Of a stretch of DNA of 64,000 nucleotides, positions 10,901 through 22,929 are shown in pieces. Numbering within the stretch: the stretch's first letter is position 1; each line of letters begins with the position of its first letter. The DNA comes from Branchiostoma floridae (lineage: Eukaryota; Chordata; Leptocardii; Amphioxiformes; Branchiostomatidae): assembly GCF_000003815.2 (NCBI RefSeq), contig NC_049980.1, forward strand, positions 28,702,218 to 28,766,217. The letters run 5' to 3'. The translations under genes and the position numbers were made by a program. The notes below the pieces were generated by a model. It saw only the letters and a list, made by a program, of their open reading frames with translations. It made no database searches and had not been told where the DNA came from.

Positions 10901-12593
10901 CAATGAGTTTGGCATTTTAAAGCCTAATGCACAAGCACATTGAGTTACAAACTTATGTCAAAATAATGATGTAGAAATTTGTGATTAATGTAGTGCTGGT
11001 ACCTCATCAGATGTATGGTCTGTGCAGTGTCGAGCTGTCGGTTCAAACTTTAAATCGCTTGACTTAATGTGGATAATGTCGTTCGCGATCAAAAAGGTTC
11101 AATTAGCGCAAAATGTCAAAACGAGTATAAAAGTTGACATTAAAACTGCGTCGTACTTATGGGTAAGCTCATGAAACTAAAAAATAAAAAGACCCAGCTG
11201 CTCCTCGAGATATCACCCAATCTGAAATGTAAAATAACAGTAGTGATCTTTCTGTGTGGTCTTCATTATCTTTCCAATTAAGGTCAGCTTTTGTGAGATC
11301 TCTACAGAAGACTGTTACAATCACCCAAGAACTCAACATTGACTCTTGAAACCATCAGCGTTTTACAATGGTGGATCCATTGCACAGAATGTTCCTCAGA
11401 CTATTTGCAGAGAGCTAGTGGTATAACGTTATATAACATTAAGTCCTGTGAACTTGTGATGGCGCCTATCGCAACAGCAAACAAAGAGGTCTTACCGGAG
11501 TAATACTACCTACAGGTTTCTATCCATCATGCTACACGTAAGGGTGTCGAGGGATCGAAACAATGATTCTTTTGTTTGCTTCGCTAATTGTAATGGTGAC
11601 AAAAGAGGCACACCGCCCCAGAAATCGATGAAACCGGGATTTCACCATTGTCTGATTTAGTGTACCATTGGGTCGATAGGTACTTTAGGTCGGGGCCTGT
11701 TTTGGGTGTTACAAAAATATCAGTTTGTTTTATCTTAATGTGTGCAGACGAGTTCCAGGTCTTGCCGATTAATGCTGCCATTAAATGACGGACTAACTTT
11801 ATTTTCTAGACCCGTAACAAATTCTGCTTCCAATGCAAAACATATGAAACACGGTATTTGTCTCATTTTGGGCCTTCTTTCAAGCAGGCTTTATTTCTAA
11901 AAAGCGTTCTTTCTTTTGCCTGTTGATTGTCCTTGTCGAAAAGAGCTAAGGGAATTCCTCCGGTACAATGAAGCTGTAAGTACTCTACATAGCATCTGTC
12001 TTCTCTGTCAGGACCATTGGAAGGTTAGCTTTAACGGGATCGATATCACTTTCCTTCTTTGTTTCCACACTCTACTGACCTGATGATACTGAGTTTTTCT
12101 GTTTCGTCGTCAAATATTCTCGTGCAACATAGAACTCTTTTAGAACTCTCTATAGGTCTTTATACGGCAACAGGTGAAGCATGCAACATCTCAAGTGTGT
12201 ATTTTTGGCTGCGATCACGTCATGTCAGTACCAACCTTAGTATTGGCAGTGACACGTATCTAATGTTATTAGGAGAAGGCTCTGTCAATTTAGTAGACAA
12301 TAGCAAGACGTATTTAATGTATTTTTGATATTGTTGACTTTAGAGTAGATGTATTTGTTCGTGTCTTCTCCGTATGTTTATTGTACTGTATTTTTACAGT
12401 ACGGTAGCTATGTGTAAATCTTGTTGGCTGCAATACAGTTATGTTTTGAATTGAAACAAATCAGCAAGAAGATATTGACATGTTTGTATAATATCTTGTC
12501 AGTTACTGATCAAAACTACTTTATCTTGTTGATGAACAATTATATAATATAATCCTGAAACGGTGAAGTTTCAGATGATTTCACAATCGACGT
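10901..12593. other. No gene recognised
   Basis: AT-rich unique sequence. The only local structure is a short hairpin with arms GTACTGTA/TACAGTAC near 12385. Confidence 0.45.
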
Positions 12594-12637
12594 GGGTGTG
12601 TGTGTGTGGGGGGGGGGGGGGGGTATGGGGGGGTGCG
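12594..12637. repeat. GT run plus poly-G tract
   Basis: A short (GT)n is followed by a run of 16 G at 12608-12623 and a second run of 7. The plus strand could form a G-quadruplex. Run length in such tracts is often unreliable in assemblies. Confidence 0.85.
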
Positions 12638-13285
12638 GATGTTTGGAGAGAGAAAGTGGTTAGGGTAAGATAACATTCAAGCTTTTTCAACCCAATAGCT
12701 TAAAGACCCTGAACTCCCCCAATGGCCCCCGGTCCCCTATTTCCCATGGATAATTCCCGCTTTTCACATCGTGTGAGTAGCCCATAACGTACCGTTATTT
12801 CTCATCACCATACGAATGTGTCTTTTTCCATGATAGAGAATATTGCTGGTACTATCAAATCCCTGCAATTGTTTTGTGACGAAGTTGATTGAGCCATTTA
12901 TCATTATCATGAAATGACATTGCATTGCACGACTTCCTATGAGCAAATCCAACAGTATTCATCTAAGTTTGTGTGACTTATCTGGCGGTTGTAATCACAG
13001 TAGCTTACGTGAACGGTAGAGCTGTGCATCAGATAGAAGGCACGTCCTTTGAGGTTAAGGTCTTTTGTGTGTGTTGAGGTTAAACCGCGGCGCGTGCGAG
13101 ATTTGAAGAGATCAAATAAAACGATTTTTTTCTCCCCTCTTTGGAAATCGAACTCGGTTAGTGATGATGAGAGGCAGACGATACAGATATCTACTGTACA
13201 TTCCACGGAATCAAGTTATCTCAAGTTCAGAAAAAAAGGCTACACCAGAAAAAGTTGGTGAGCAATCTATCGTTACATGATCGGG

Positions 13286-13515
13286 AATCCTTTCCACAAG
13301 GCGGCGAGCGCTGAGCGACCGTACGTACAGTGACCAGAATTGGACTTTGGTGATCTTTGTCTTCATAGTTGGAATGTGCTGCAAGATGCAAAAGAATGAC
13401 AACCAAACAGACAAAAATATAGTATAATATTTCTTTGTCTTCGATCTTCTTTGAGCAATTTGTCAAATTTGTGGTCGGTCTCTCAGCTATCTCTCTAAGG
13501 TCGCAGCCTCCAAAG
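13286..13515 (-). mobile_element. Possible eroded copy of the CCCCCTTTCCACTAG MITE
   Basis: Starts AATCCTTTCCACAAGGCGGC and contains TTGAGCAATTTGTCAAATTTG plus AAGGTCGCAG in the order expected for a reverse-oriented copy (compare 55396-55635). Divergence is high, so the assignment is tentative. Confidence 0.3.
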
Positions 13516-14479
13516 AAAAGGGGTGTTAGAAAAGTAGGATTGGGGCCAATATTTCAACTCATGGGTACATTGCTGGAGGTTGAAAGAGCGGCAACAGGAC
13601 ATGATTTCACAAAACCGTCACGTGCATGCCCGATAGTTTAAAGATCGCATCCCTGCAGATATTGGCGCCTCACGTTATCTACCAAACTGGCCATATATCA
13701 GGAGATATTCCCGCCCGGTCGATCCTCCGGGATCCTTCCCTTCTCTCCCCCCCAGCACACTGCTGATTCCAGCTCAGCGTTATCAGCTCCATAAATGACT
13801 CCCATACCTTCTCTGTCCGGGACAACTCTGCACCTTCTTTCAGATACAAACTTTATCGACTGTGTCGCGGTTTGGGGATTTCTCCAGAGATGGGTGACAG
13901 TCAGGGTCGTTATGATTTGCAATGATTTCAATTTCGGTGCCGGGGGCGTCTGTAGCAGATGACTTTGATCATTACATGAAATATGAAGCAATTTGAAGGC
14001 GTACAATAATGCTGCGGGTGTCCAATAGTGCCGAAGCTGCCATCAGTGGAAACTGTTTACTGTCAGATAATAAAGTCTGCTAATTTGACTCTTTATATCG
14101 ATTTGAAAAGTCCAGACAAAGAATTGCATGCATCATTGGAAAGGATTTGATTAATCTGTTTGATGTCTATCTACAACCAGAAGAATACATGTTGTATCAA
14201 TATATGTAGTCCAATAACCTTCTTGAAGTAGTAGGGCCAGCAGTGGGCTGTTATTCACTAGACCAACCAAAGTCAGGTACTAATTTCTGGGAACGCATGC
14301 GCAGTGCACACTGTCTACATGTACACACTTCATTTCTTGCCAGTTGTTTTAGCGCTTATCTTAATCATTATTAATTGTAATGCCTCATCATTCTTGTCCT
14401 ATAGCTTGTCTCCTTTTTTAATTTAGCTAGTACTTATCAGTAACATTTGGTGTTAGGTTTCCTTTATCTTTATTGTTTT
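13516..14479. other. No gene recognised
   Basis: Contains a pyrimidine-rich, acceptor-like CTCTCCCCCCCAG at about 13741-13755, but no open frame with a donor follows it. Otherwise unique. Confidence 0.4.
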
Positions 14480-14594
14480 ATCTTTTGTATATTCAGGGGA
14501 AGCCGAACACGTAGAGGAGCCAGCTTTCTGTTGCTGGCTCACAACCGATTCGTTTTAGTCTGTGAAGTTAGATTAATAAATAAATAAACAAGGT
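14480..14594 (+). mobile_element. Probable retroposon 3' tail with stem-loop and AATA repeats
   Basis: A perfect 8-bp stem (GAGCCAGC at 14517-14524, GCTGGCTC at 14533-14540) is followed about 35 bases later by TAATAAATAAATAAAC. A 3' stem-loop followed by a short tandem tail is the typical end of CR1/L2-like LINEs and their SINEs. No coding remnant was recognised upstream, so only the tail is called. Confidence 0.4.
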
Positions 14595-16814
14595 CCAGGA
14601 CCAGATTCCATAATCGAGCTCGGAATCTCTCTATCCACCAGCCTAGCCATTTGCCATGGACATTCGACCCCAAATTTCTTCCAGGTAGTGTTAATGCGGT
14701 CTTTCGTAATATAATGCATCGATTAGACACGATGACAAATGATGTTAGATGAGACGATTAACTTTCAGTGGCATCTTCTGTCTGCATGAGATTGCATATA
14801 TTCATGTCAACACCAACCAAGACCTTAGGCGAGACGCGAAGTCTATTTCACGTCCCGAGACAGTGGGGGTAACGGTAGGTGGCCAAGATGTATTGGTACA
14901 GCGGTGACTTCTGACAGTCAGTAAGCTATGACGCAATCGTTTTTGGGCGAAATGTCGCATCGCTAGAGATGCCACGGTCAAATGCACGGCTACGGGGTTG
15001 ATAACGCGCTGAAATTGAGTCAGGGAGGGGTTGTCAGCATGGGCCATAGCAGACCGCACTCACAAGAGTTGTAATTGTTATTGGGTGGGCCGACTACTCA
15101 CTCTTTGCAGCCAGGTGCTGAATTGCGAGGAGCCTACAATGGGCGGGGCTAAATCATTAAGGGTCTGAAGCGGGCCACTCAGGTGACCTCAATACGACTG
15201 TCGCAAGTGTCTGGAGCGAGCTGCCATTTTTACAACCTTCTGGCCTCAACCCGACAGTTTCCGTCCTTGGTAGTGGTCGGACAACTTTGGAGATCTCAAG
15301 AAGGCACGTGATTGCCGGGTCACACTAGGTAGTATCGGTGGTTATCTGCAGCCTGTACAGTTAGCCGCACAATCTTCAGGCCCTAGGTCTAACGGGCAAA
15401 AATGATGATATGTTTATTGCAAGTTCACCGATGGCTAATTGCAAGTACAAACAACACGTATAATAAAGAAAAGTACAATTGTGCTAAGAACTACATTCTA
15501 TGACTATGTTGTGCTACTTAAGTGTACATGATGCTAGTTTTATTGGGTTTGACTTCGTCTTGTTTGGCAGTGGAAGACAAATTTACCCACTTCTTCTACA
15601 ATATGTGGGTTCTTTGATTTTAGTAATGGGATTACTTTCTCATTGTCATTGGCAGTTGGAGAGTAAGCGTGTATTTTGGATACACTCATAAATAGTTGGT
15701 TACTACACTAATCAAAAATCAATGATAAATATGATTGCGAATTAAAGAAACAAAACACGGTAATGTCAAGGGATCTTATACTATCCTACAAGGAACACGA
15801 AATAGACGTACGCTATACATCAACTGCCATCGTCTTTGTAAATTGCTTGGAGCGACCACTTGATTTACCAGTACTGGTCTCCTGTGTGTTGGTATTACCG
15901 TGTGTCCTTGTCCGTCGTTTTAAACAAGTAAATCATATTCTTGGCAAACGAGACGACAGCTCTGACAATAGGCAGATTCTTTTTCATGATTCACTGTGGT
16001 AAGTTAATTTCATGTGCATCAACAGAAAAAAAAATTCAATTTTGAAAATGACTTCACCTTCGTAATAATGTCAAATGTTCGTTGTAGAAAGCTGACAATT
16101 ACACACGTACGCCAGACAGATTCGGCGCCGCCTTGAAAAGTACATAACTCTTCACGTAATTAGTTGTGTTGGGATTTCAATGCACGGTATATAAGAAGGG
16201 TAAGCCACTATCTAAGCCAGTCGTTCGGTAAGTGTTAGGATCAGGATGATTATAATCAGTCAAACTGACATGGCTGAGTCCTTAAGAGACGGAGCTTGAC
16301 GCATAATGTCTTCGACTATAAGTTCAAAAAAAATGTATCCTGTCACTAAGAACATGGAGTGGAAAAATTCAACTATTTTCTAAATGAACGGCACTGGATC
16401 ATATGCTAACGCATGCATTTGTACAACGCATCGCCACATCTGAAAACAACATTATCTCCTGCTTTAATATTCCATTCAGACGCCTCCATCAACAGCATAT
16501 TCTAGACACACTACATCAATCTTATCTACAAAACCCCCGGCTGATGCCACTTAAGTTTCTACTGTATATAAACTGTTTTTGTATCGTGTATTTTTAATAT
16601 ACTGTGAGTGAGCGTTCCATGATTTGTTTCTCCAAACAAGTGGTTTGTCACCATCGTGGAGTGAAATGTGTTCGCGAATGATGATAAGTCGTTGCAATTT
16701 CCCTACTTCTGTGCAGCAGTGCAACAGAGACTGACTTTGTAACATAGATCTACCATATGCATGCATTCTGTGAACTGTTAAAAGGCATTTACAGAAAAAT
16801 AATTACTTCCAGTG
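14595..16814. other. No gene recognised
   Basis: About 2.2 kb. A 79-codon plus frame (15763-16002) ends at a donor-like GTG|GTAAGT but lacks a convincing acceptor. A TATATAAG lies at 16188-16195 (separate entry). Confidence 0.4.
16188..16195 (+). promoter_or_regulatory. TATA-box-like TATATAAG
   Basis: Embedded as GCACGGTATATAAGAAGG. No recognisable exon follows, although a donor-like CGGTAAGT occurs about 25 bases downstream. Low weight. Confidence 0.18.
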
Positions 16815-17155
16815 GGACACTCCATCATACGTAGCTGTGTTGCTGCTTTGAGATGAACCCAGCAATCTAACAGCATCGCGGCACATCTTTGTGGCAAAAC
16901 AGTCAGATCAAAGTAGATAGCCAGCCGAGAAATAGATGTCGATAGAAAACTGACAAATAGCAAATAAAACATGTACCAACAACTAGTATACTCAATCATA
17001 TGTTCCTGTGTTGTTGCTTGGAGATCGGCCACAGCAATCTAACAGCATCGCGGGCAGGACAGTCAGACCAATCAAAGTAATTACAAACAGCCACCAAGTC
17101 GAGAAATAAATGTCGAAAGAAAGCTGACAAATAGCAAAATAGCACCAATAACTAG
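16815..17155. repeat. Two-copy tandem duplication, period 172 bp
   Basis: The anchor AGCAATCTAACAGCATCGCG at 16861 recurs at 17033. Further paired words (GCTGACAAATAGCAAA versus CTGACAAATAGCAAA; ACTAGTA near each unit end; GTTGCTGCTTTGAGAT versus GTTGCTTGGAGAT) keep the same order. Units have diverged by substitutions and small indels. Confidence 0.8.
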
Positions 17156-17404
17156 TACATAATGATTACATGACTTCATTCCTGTCGACGACTTACTGTT
17201 ACTAGCGTTCTGCATGTTGTATATAAGATATAATTTAAGTAAGAAAAGAAACGAGTGAAAAGATAAGCGTCTCGATACAGCGGAGGTTTACACACATGGA
17301 AACAATCAAGAGTCTTAGAATCTATGTAATCAAAAACAAGAATGCAAGCGTTGTAGTTATATTTCAGCCATACATAGTATGGTGAAATATATTGTATTCG
17401 TAAT

Positions 17405-17434
17405 GTTTCTTTCTTTCTTTCTTTCTTTCTTTCT
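17405..17434. repeat. (TTTC)n microsatellite
   Basis: About seven uninterrupted TTTC units. Confidence 0.95.
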
Positions 17435-17610
17435 CCTGTCAAATCTTCAAAGTGATTCATCTCCGCCGTTCCTGGACCGAATGACCTGAAATTTGGCACA
17501 GGGGTAGAATGGGCTAATACCTTGATGCTTTTTTCTCAGTTTTTTCATATCTGCCTCTAAAATGATTTTATTGAGATTTTTTGGTCAATTTTAGACCAAA
17601 ACTGTATATT

Positions 17611-18099
17611 TTGGCCCCTGTACCCTGGTATTACAACCAAATGAGCTGAAATTTGACAGAGATGTGCCTTGATAATGCTCCCATATAAATTCGATAACAC
17701 TTTTGTTGTACAGTACAACAAAATGCTTATTTTTGCGATTTTTTGACCAATTTTTGACCAAAAAAGGACACTTTTGGCCCCTGTACCCTGGTATTACAAC
17801 CAAATGAGCTGAAATTTGACAGAGATGTGCCTTGATAATGCTCCCATATAAATTCGATAACACTTTTGGTGTACAGTACAACAAAATGCTTATTTTTGCG
17901 ATTTTTTGACCAATTTTTGACCAAAAAAGGACACTTTTGGCCCCTGTACCCTGGTATTACAACCAAATGAGCTGAAATTTGACAGAGATGTGCCTTGATA
18001 ATGCCCCCATATAAATTCAATAACACTTTTGGTGTACAGTACAACAAAATGCTTATTTTTGCGATTTTTTGACCAATTTTTGACCAAAAAAGGACACTT
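17611..18099. repeat. 163-bp satellite-like tandem repeat, three near-identical units
   Basis: TTGGCCCCTGTACCCTGG starts units at 17611, 17774 and 17937, and a fourth diverged start lies at 18100: the spacing is exactly 163 bp each time. Each unit holds CCAAATGAGCTGAAATTTGA and GATGTGCCTTGATAATGC, a palindrome centred on GTACAGTAC, and paired TTTTTGACCAA blocks. In the first unit the palindrome is perfect (17701-17723); later units differ by one base. A more diverged unit precedes at about 17473-17610. The minus-strand frames reported across the array (up to 151 codons) come from its periodicity, not from a gene. Confidence 0.93.
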
Positions 18100-18713
18100 T
18101 TGGCTCCTGTACCTTGGTATTGCAATCGAATGAGCTGAAATTTGGTATAGATAGGCATTAGATACTTGGTAACAAGATTCAAGTCAAATTTTTGACATAA
18201 ACAACTTTAAAATGATTAATTTTGGCACTTTTCTGAGGGGAAATTTGTTTTCTTTTGGCCTCCTGACGTGACCTTCCGTGACCCCGCACAGAGCCACACA
18301 TGTGCGCGTCAGCCGGAGAGTTAATTGAATCAAAGACCTAGCCAATCAGCGAAGAGGAGGCCAAAAGGCTAATTAATATTCATAAGCGGGGCCTCATGAT
18401 CCCGTATATAGCAGTGTTCCCGCCAGGGGGAGCGAAGCTCGCCAAAGGCTCTCGCATTTTAGACTATTCAGAAGGCTTTATATTGTATCAGTTCTTAGGG
18501 GCATATCTATGATAATCGCAGCAGTCACTTAACTTCTCTTCAGGAGTTTAGCGTAACACTATTTCAGGTCAAACCGTCAAAGGCAACTAAAAACAAACTT
18601 TAACGTTACTGAGTTCAACAGTACTTATAACTTGTTATCCGAAGTTGAAACGCTAGCGATGGTATTTTCGCTGCGCTGTTAGCTCCGTGCGACTGTTGTT
18701 GACGGTCTTATAA
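18100..18713. repeat. Duplicated module A (about 614 bp)
   Basis: Begins with a diverged 163-bp unit start (TTGGCTCCTGTACCTTGG), then GGTATAGATAGGCATTAGAT, the CCAATCAGCGAAGAGG segment, GCTAATTAATATTCATAAGC, GCATTTTAGACTATT, GATAATCGCAGCAGTCACTT and ends at GTTGTTGACGGTCTTA. The same blocks in the same order make module B. Confidence 0.88.
18341..18410 (+). promoter_or_regulatory. Promoter-like segment in module A (CCAAT, AT-rich octamer-like, TATATA)
   Basis: CCAATCAGCG (18342-18351) is followed by TAATTAATATTCAT (about 18370-18383) and GTATATAG (18404-18411), spaced like CCAAT and TATA elements. The first two are kept in module B (18967-19014). Function is inference; it could be the internal promoter of the repeat. 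Confidence 0.3.
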
Positions 18714-18717
18714 CGGT

Positions 18718-19455
18718 ATATTTTGCACCCCTGTACCCTGATATGAGTAACATTTGGTATAGATAGGCATAAGATAGTTGGTAAAATGATCCAAGTAAAA
18801 TTTTTGGCATAAAGTACTGTAAAAGGCTTAATTACAGCACTTTTTTTAGGGCAAATTGGTTTTCTTTCGTTCTCCATGCCATGACCTTTCGGACGTTCAC
18901 CCCACAGAGCCGACATCTGCACCTGCGTCTAGCCGGCAGGAAGAGTTAATTCAATTAATGGTTCAGCCAATCAGCGAAGAGGAAAGCGAAGGCTAATTAA
19001 TATTCATAAGCGGGACCACACAATACGTTAACTTGAAGACTCAGGCCGTACAGACTTCTCGCCAGGATTTTTTCAAAGCGTCGGACAGGGGTCCGGGGGC
19101 CGCCGAATGTCCCTGGCGGGGTCCAGGGGCAGGGCCACTGTGGGGGGGACCCAGGTGGGCGAAGCCCCCCCCCCCGGAAGCTCTTGCATTTTAGACTATT
19201 GAGAAGGCTTCTTTTATCAGTTTTTTTAGGGCCATATCTACGATAATCGTAGCAGTCACTTACTTCTCTTCAGCAGTTTGACTTTAAAATATTTCGGGTC
19301 AAAGCTTCAAAGACAACTAAAACCTCATAAACAACAAACTTTACTTAGCTCAACAGTATACAAAAATATTGTACGGGTTGCCATCCTTAGTTGAAGCGAT
19401 TATTTATAGCGCTAGTATCTTCGCTGCGCCGTGCGACTTTTGTTGACGGTCTGAT
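18718..19455. repeat. Duplicated module B (about 738 bp)
   Basis: Diverged second copy of module A, beginning TTTTGCACCCCTGTACCCTG and ending GTTGACGGTCTGATA. The copies differ mainly by about 120 bp of very GC-rich sequence in B (about 19055-19175, with GGGGTCCGGGGGCC and an 11-C run). The tail frame on the plus strand (19391-19591) lies partly in this repeat and has no motif. Confidence 0.88.
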
Positions 19456-20471
19456 ATACCTACGTCGCCGCCTCGCTGATATTCCCACGGACATGTTTCA
19501 AGAAAAATACCCAGCAAAAAACGCTGTTCTGCGTCAAATTCTATTCTATAAAACATGTGGGACTCAGTATTCCAGTCTAAATATTTTGTAGAAGCACCGC
19601 TGTAGGAAAGAAGGTCCAAGCAATGTAAAACATCACGTAGCATGAAGTTCGCTGTCAACTGGCACACAGCACATGATTGTTTGAAACTCTAAGTCTAATC
19701 AACAGCCGTGTTTGATTGATAGCCGGCGGTCCTTTGATGAAGTCGGCGAAAGGTGCGTTAGTTAGAAAATCTGCGTTTAGTTTTGATACGTAATTATAAG
19801 TTAGACAGTGGCGAGAATGATTATTTTCTCATCAATATTTCTCTTCAGAATTATTTGAACTTAATTGTACATCTAAACAATTGGCTTACCTGTGCAATGT
19901 TTATATGATTAATGATCAGTGTACTGAAATCATGTGTAACGTATGGCTCCTAGTCAATAGATCAGCATTTTTCTCTATAGTGACCACCTGTCTATAGTGG
20001 CCACATTTCTATCACTGGACTGGAACTTGCGAAAACTGCTGTATTTTCTCCAGAGCAAATGTATGTGTTCCTAGTGCTGTTGTTGTTTGACATAAACTTT
20101 GAAAATTTAAATTGTAAGTAACTTTAAACTGCCAGAGTTTCAGCCCAATAAAACACTCTCAGCGCCAGGGTATGAACAGACTGACCAGACAGACGAAAGA
20201 AATCCTCGAACAAGGTTCAATCGTATCTTCCGGGTCTGGCAGGACTGAGTTGTTAAACTAAAATAAGAATAGGCTCAATGGCTGATTGCATACAAAGTAA
20301 AACAGTTTAACAGTTTTCCAGCTTGAAGAAAACAAACGCTCCTACAGTACCTGCACCTGCTTGATAATTATTAAATCGTATTCCCTACTTGAATAAAAAA
20401 AGTTCACTGCAATAATAAATGTACCAACATCACAAGGAGCTTATACTTTTTTAAACTTACACCTAGTTATC
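19456..20471. other. No gene recognised
   Basis: Unique sequence. TCTATAGTGACCAC/TCTATAGTGGCCAC form a short direct repeat near 19975-20005. Confidence 0.45.
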
Positions 20472-20514
20472 GAAAATTGTTAATGACATTACATGATGTC
20501 ATTCAACAATTTTC
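20472..20514. repeat. Short near-perfect hairpin
   Basis: GAAAATTGTTAATGACAT and its complement (one inserted base) flank a TACATG loop. The stem is 18 bp, too short for an animal pre-miRNA; it may be a relic of a small inverted-repeat element. Confidence 0.7.
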
Positions 20515-22427
20515 AGTCATGATGAAAATTTTCTGAATGGAAGGTGTGATTATTGTCATTTTCTGAAAAATAGAAGCAAGCTCTGTCTTTACCTGGAATC
20601 AATTCACAATACCAGTCCACTTTGGGGGATAATGTACTGTTAAGAGGATGTTCCATTTTTGCGCAGGGGTGATTTGGAACAGTCCAATGTTGCGTGGGAA
20701 GGGGTATGGCTGAAATATGCTGTATTTGCTCTTAAGCAAATGTCGGCCTTTCTAGTTAAGTTATACATACGTACATAAGCAAACAAAATTAACTAACAGC
20801 AGAAACATCCAAATTATGTAAGCAAGTAAATGTATCGATATGCATCGGAAACTTCAACATATCAAAAGTCTAAGGCGGTTAGGTTTCAACAGAAGGCTTA
20901 TAGTCTGAGATCCAAGCCTCTTGTGATATTTCCTGTATTTTGAAGCCGTCCTTGTGCAGGGTTAATGCAGCTTGTCTCCTGGTGGTCATTTACGACGTCT
21001 TCCAGCCACGCATTAGCAACAGCTTCAATAACAAAGTTGTTAGAAAAGAGGGCCAGCAATCGCCTGGATCTCCCTCGGGATAAACACGCACCAATGGCAC
21101 ATGATGGGAATGTCTTATGGCCTCTTGCGGGACTAAAAATAGCCATCAGTCCGTCTTAATTTGTCACGATAGAGTTGCCTGCAGATTGCATTTCATAACG
21201 CCAGTTGATAAATCTTACTGCGCGGCCGGCCTCCCTTTGACATTTACAATAGAGTTGCAAGACCATTTCCAGACATCACTATACGAGGATTTGATAGTTA
21301 CCGAGTACTTCGATGCTGCTGCCAAGAAACTGAAATCTGCTGCATTGTACCATTTACTGTACAGCTGACGCTTCGAGCAGAAAGGTAGCAATTTCTTTTC
21401 GCTTTCCACGCGTGGGGACTTGAATAAAGCACTGGGATTCGTCTTTTTTTAATTGAAAAAGGATGTTGTGTTTTCACCAGATGCGTTCGAGTGTGTGTGT
21501 ATGTGTGTCAAGACGATAACTCTAGGAGGAGTAATTGGATTGTTTAGAACTGCGGGGGCGTTTTGTTAATTGTTTCTTCACTGCTTTACCTGCCATTCTA
21601 TTAAGTAAAGATCACTGTCATTGTCATTTTCATTAAGACCATATGCCTATATGCAACAGCTTCTTAATGGTTACATGTAGTAACAAAATGAAAAGGAACA
21701 AAAACAGCCTTCATACCTTCTGTACCTATGGTTGAAGTGACATTTCACTAAAGATAAATGGAGATTGCTCTAGTGGTCATGATGTAAATAAAAATCTCAG
21801 CTAAGACTGGAAAAAAATGAGCTCCCTATGAAACCTATACCATTTTTTTTCTGACATCGAAAGCCATCTACCACAATAAAAAAAAATCAAAACTATAGCG
21901 TGTCAAGGACAAAAGGTACAAAAAAGGGAACTTCGGCTACTATACCCGCCAGGGGCCCAAAATCGAGCATAATGTAAGATTAGACCTTCCCACATACCAA
22001 ATATCAATTCAATTCATCCAGAGAATCGTAAGTTTCGCTTTACACAAATATCTGGAAACACATGTAAATAGACATACAAACACAAACACATACACACCAG
22101 AAACAGACAAAAACAACAGCACTATTTCTCAAGGTAAAAAGCACATAGAGTTAATGTAGTGACTGCTCTACATGAACCCGGTGTTGCTAGGGAACAGACC
22201 CTACCGTGATTTGACGTAATCACGCCCATATTATTAATCAGGTAACGCCATGGGTTGCTGAGATGATTAGATTACAATAGGCAGATTTAATTAGGGCTAT
22301 GTTTAGATCACCATGGGGCTTTTCTTTGCCTCTTACGGAAAGAAGTTTGACATGTAATGATAGAGTAATGAACCCGGCACATTGAGTTTTTGGATACAGT
22401 TGGCCTCGAGACATAAAACAATGGTGC
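20515..22427. other. No recognised gene; one unplaced coding-like minus frame
   Basis: The minus frame at 20898-21146 (82 codons, with RGRSRRLLALFSNNF and AWLEDVVNDHQE stretches) is hydrophilic and protein-like in composition but matches nothing I know. A-rich and CA-rich low-complexity sequence occupies about 21870-21920 and 22069-22121. Confidence 0.35.
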
Positions 22428-22488
22428 GAAATAGAGCCCGATAAAAACGTTAAAAAACATCCGGAGCCTTACCTCTGCTTGGAGAGTA
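22428..22488 (-). mobile_element. Solo end of the TACTCTCCAAGCAGAG MITE
   Basis: Reads in reverse as TACTCTCCAAGCAGAGGTAA, then GGCTCCGG and AACGTTTTTATCGGGCT, matching one arm of the full element at 56982-57176. The partner arm is missing. Confidence 0.75.
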
Positions 22489-22929
22489 GCCGTTGGTAGC
22501 ATCAATTATATAGGAGCTTATCATAGATAAACGTTTAAGCATTGTTGGCTCGTTCTCATTTAAATGTCGAAATGCTGTCGCCTGACTTTACGCCTTGATA
22601 TGGAGCAAATTATAGACAACATCACTGGTTCCTTCATTTTTCCACAACCCCTGTAATGTTTTACAAACGATGCACAACAACATTCGTATTGGTTGATGGC
22701 TTAGAAGGTTATTACAGCCTCCGGTGGGATTTCAACCCCTAAAAATGGCTGTCGCCTGAGAAGAAACGAAGATTTCAAATAGTAGCCAAAAATGTAACAA
22801 TTCAGTTCCCAGAATAATAGTTCGGTAGGTGAAACCAGCTACCCAGGCCCTCTGTCCGATCACGTCAGATCGCTACTATCACTGATCTTGGAGGCTGTGT
22901 GAGGTGGTTTATGCCTGTCGCCAGATTCT
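22489..22929. other. No gene recognised
   Basis: Unique sequence between two repeats. No structure was noticed. Confidence 0.4.

Noticed and set aside
17591-18182. Minus-strand frames of 97, 151 and 65 codons.
   Set aside because: They are repeated translations of the 163-bp tandem units and contain no independent coding signal.
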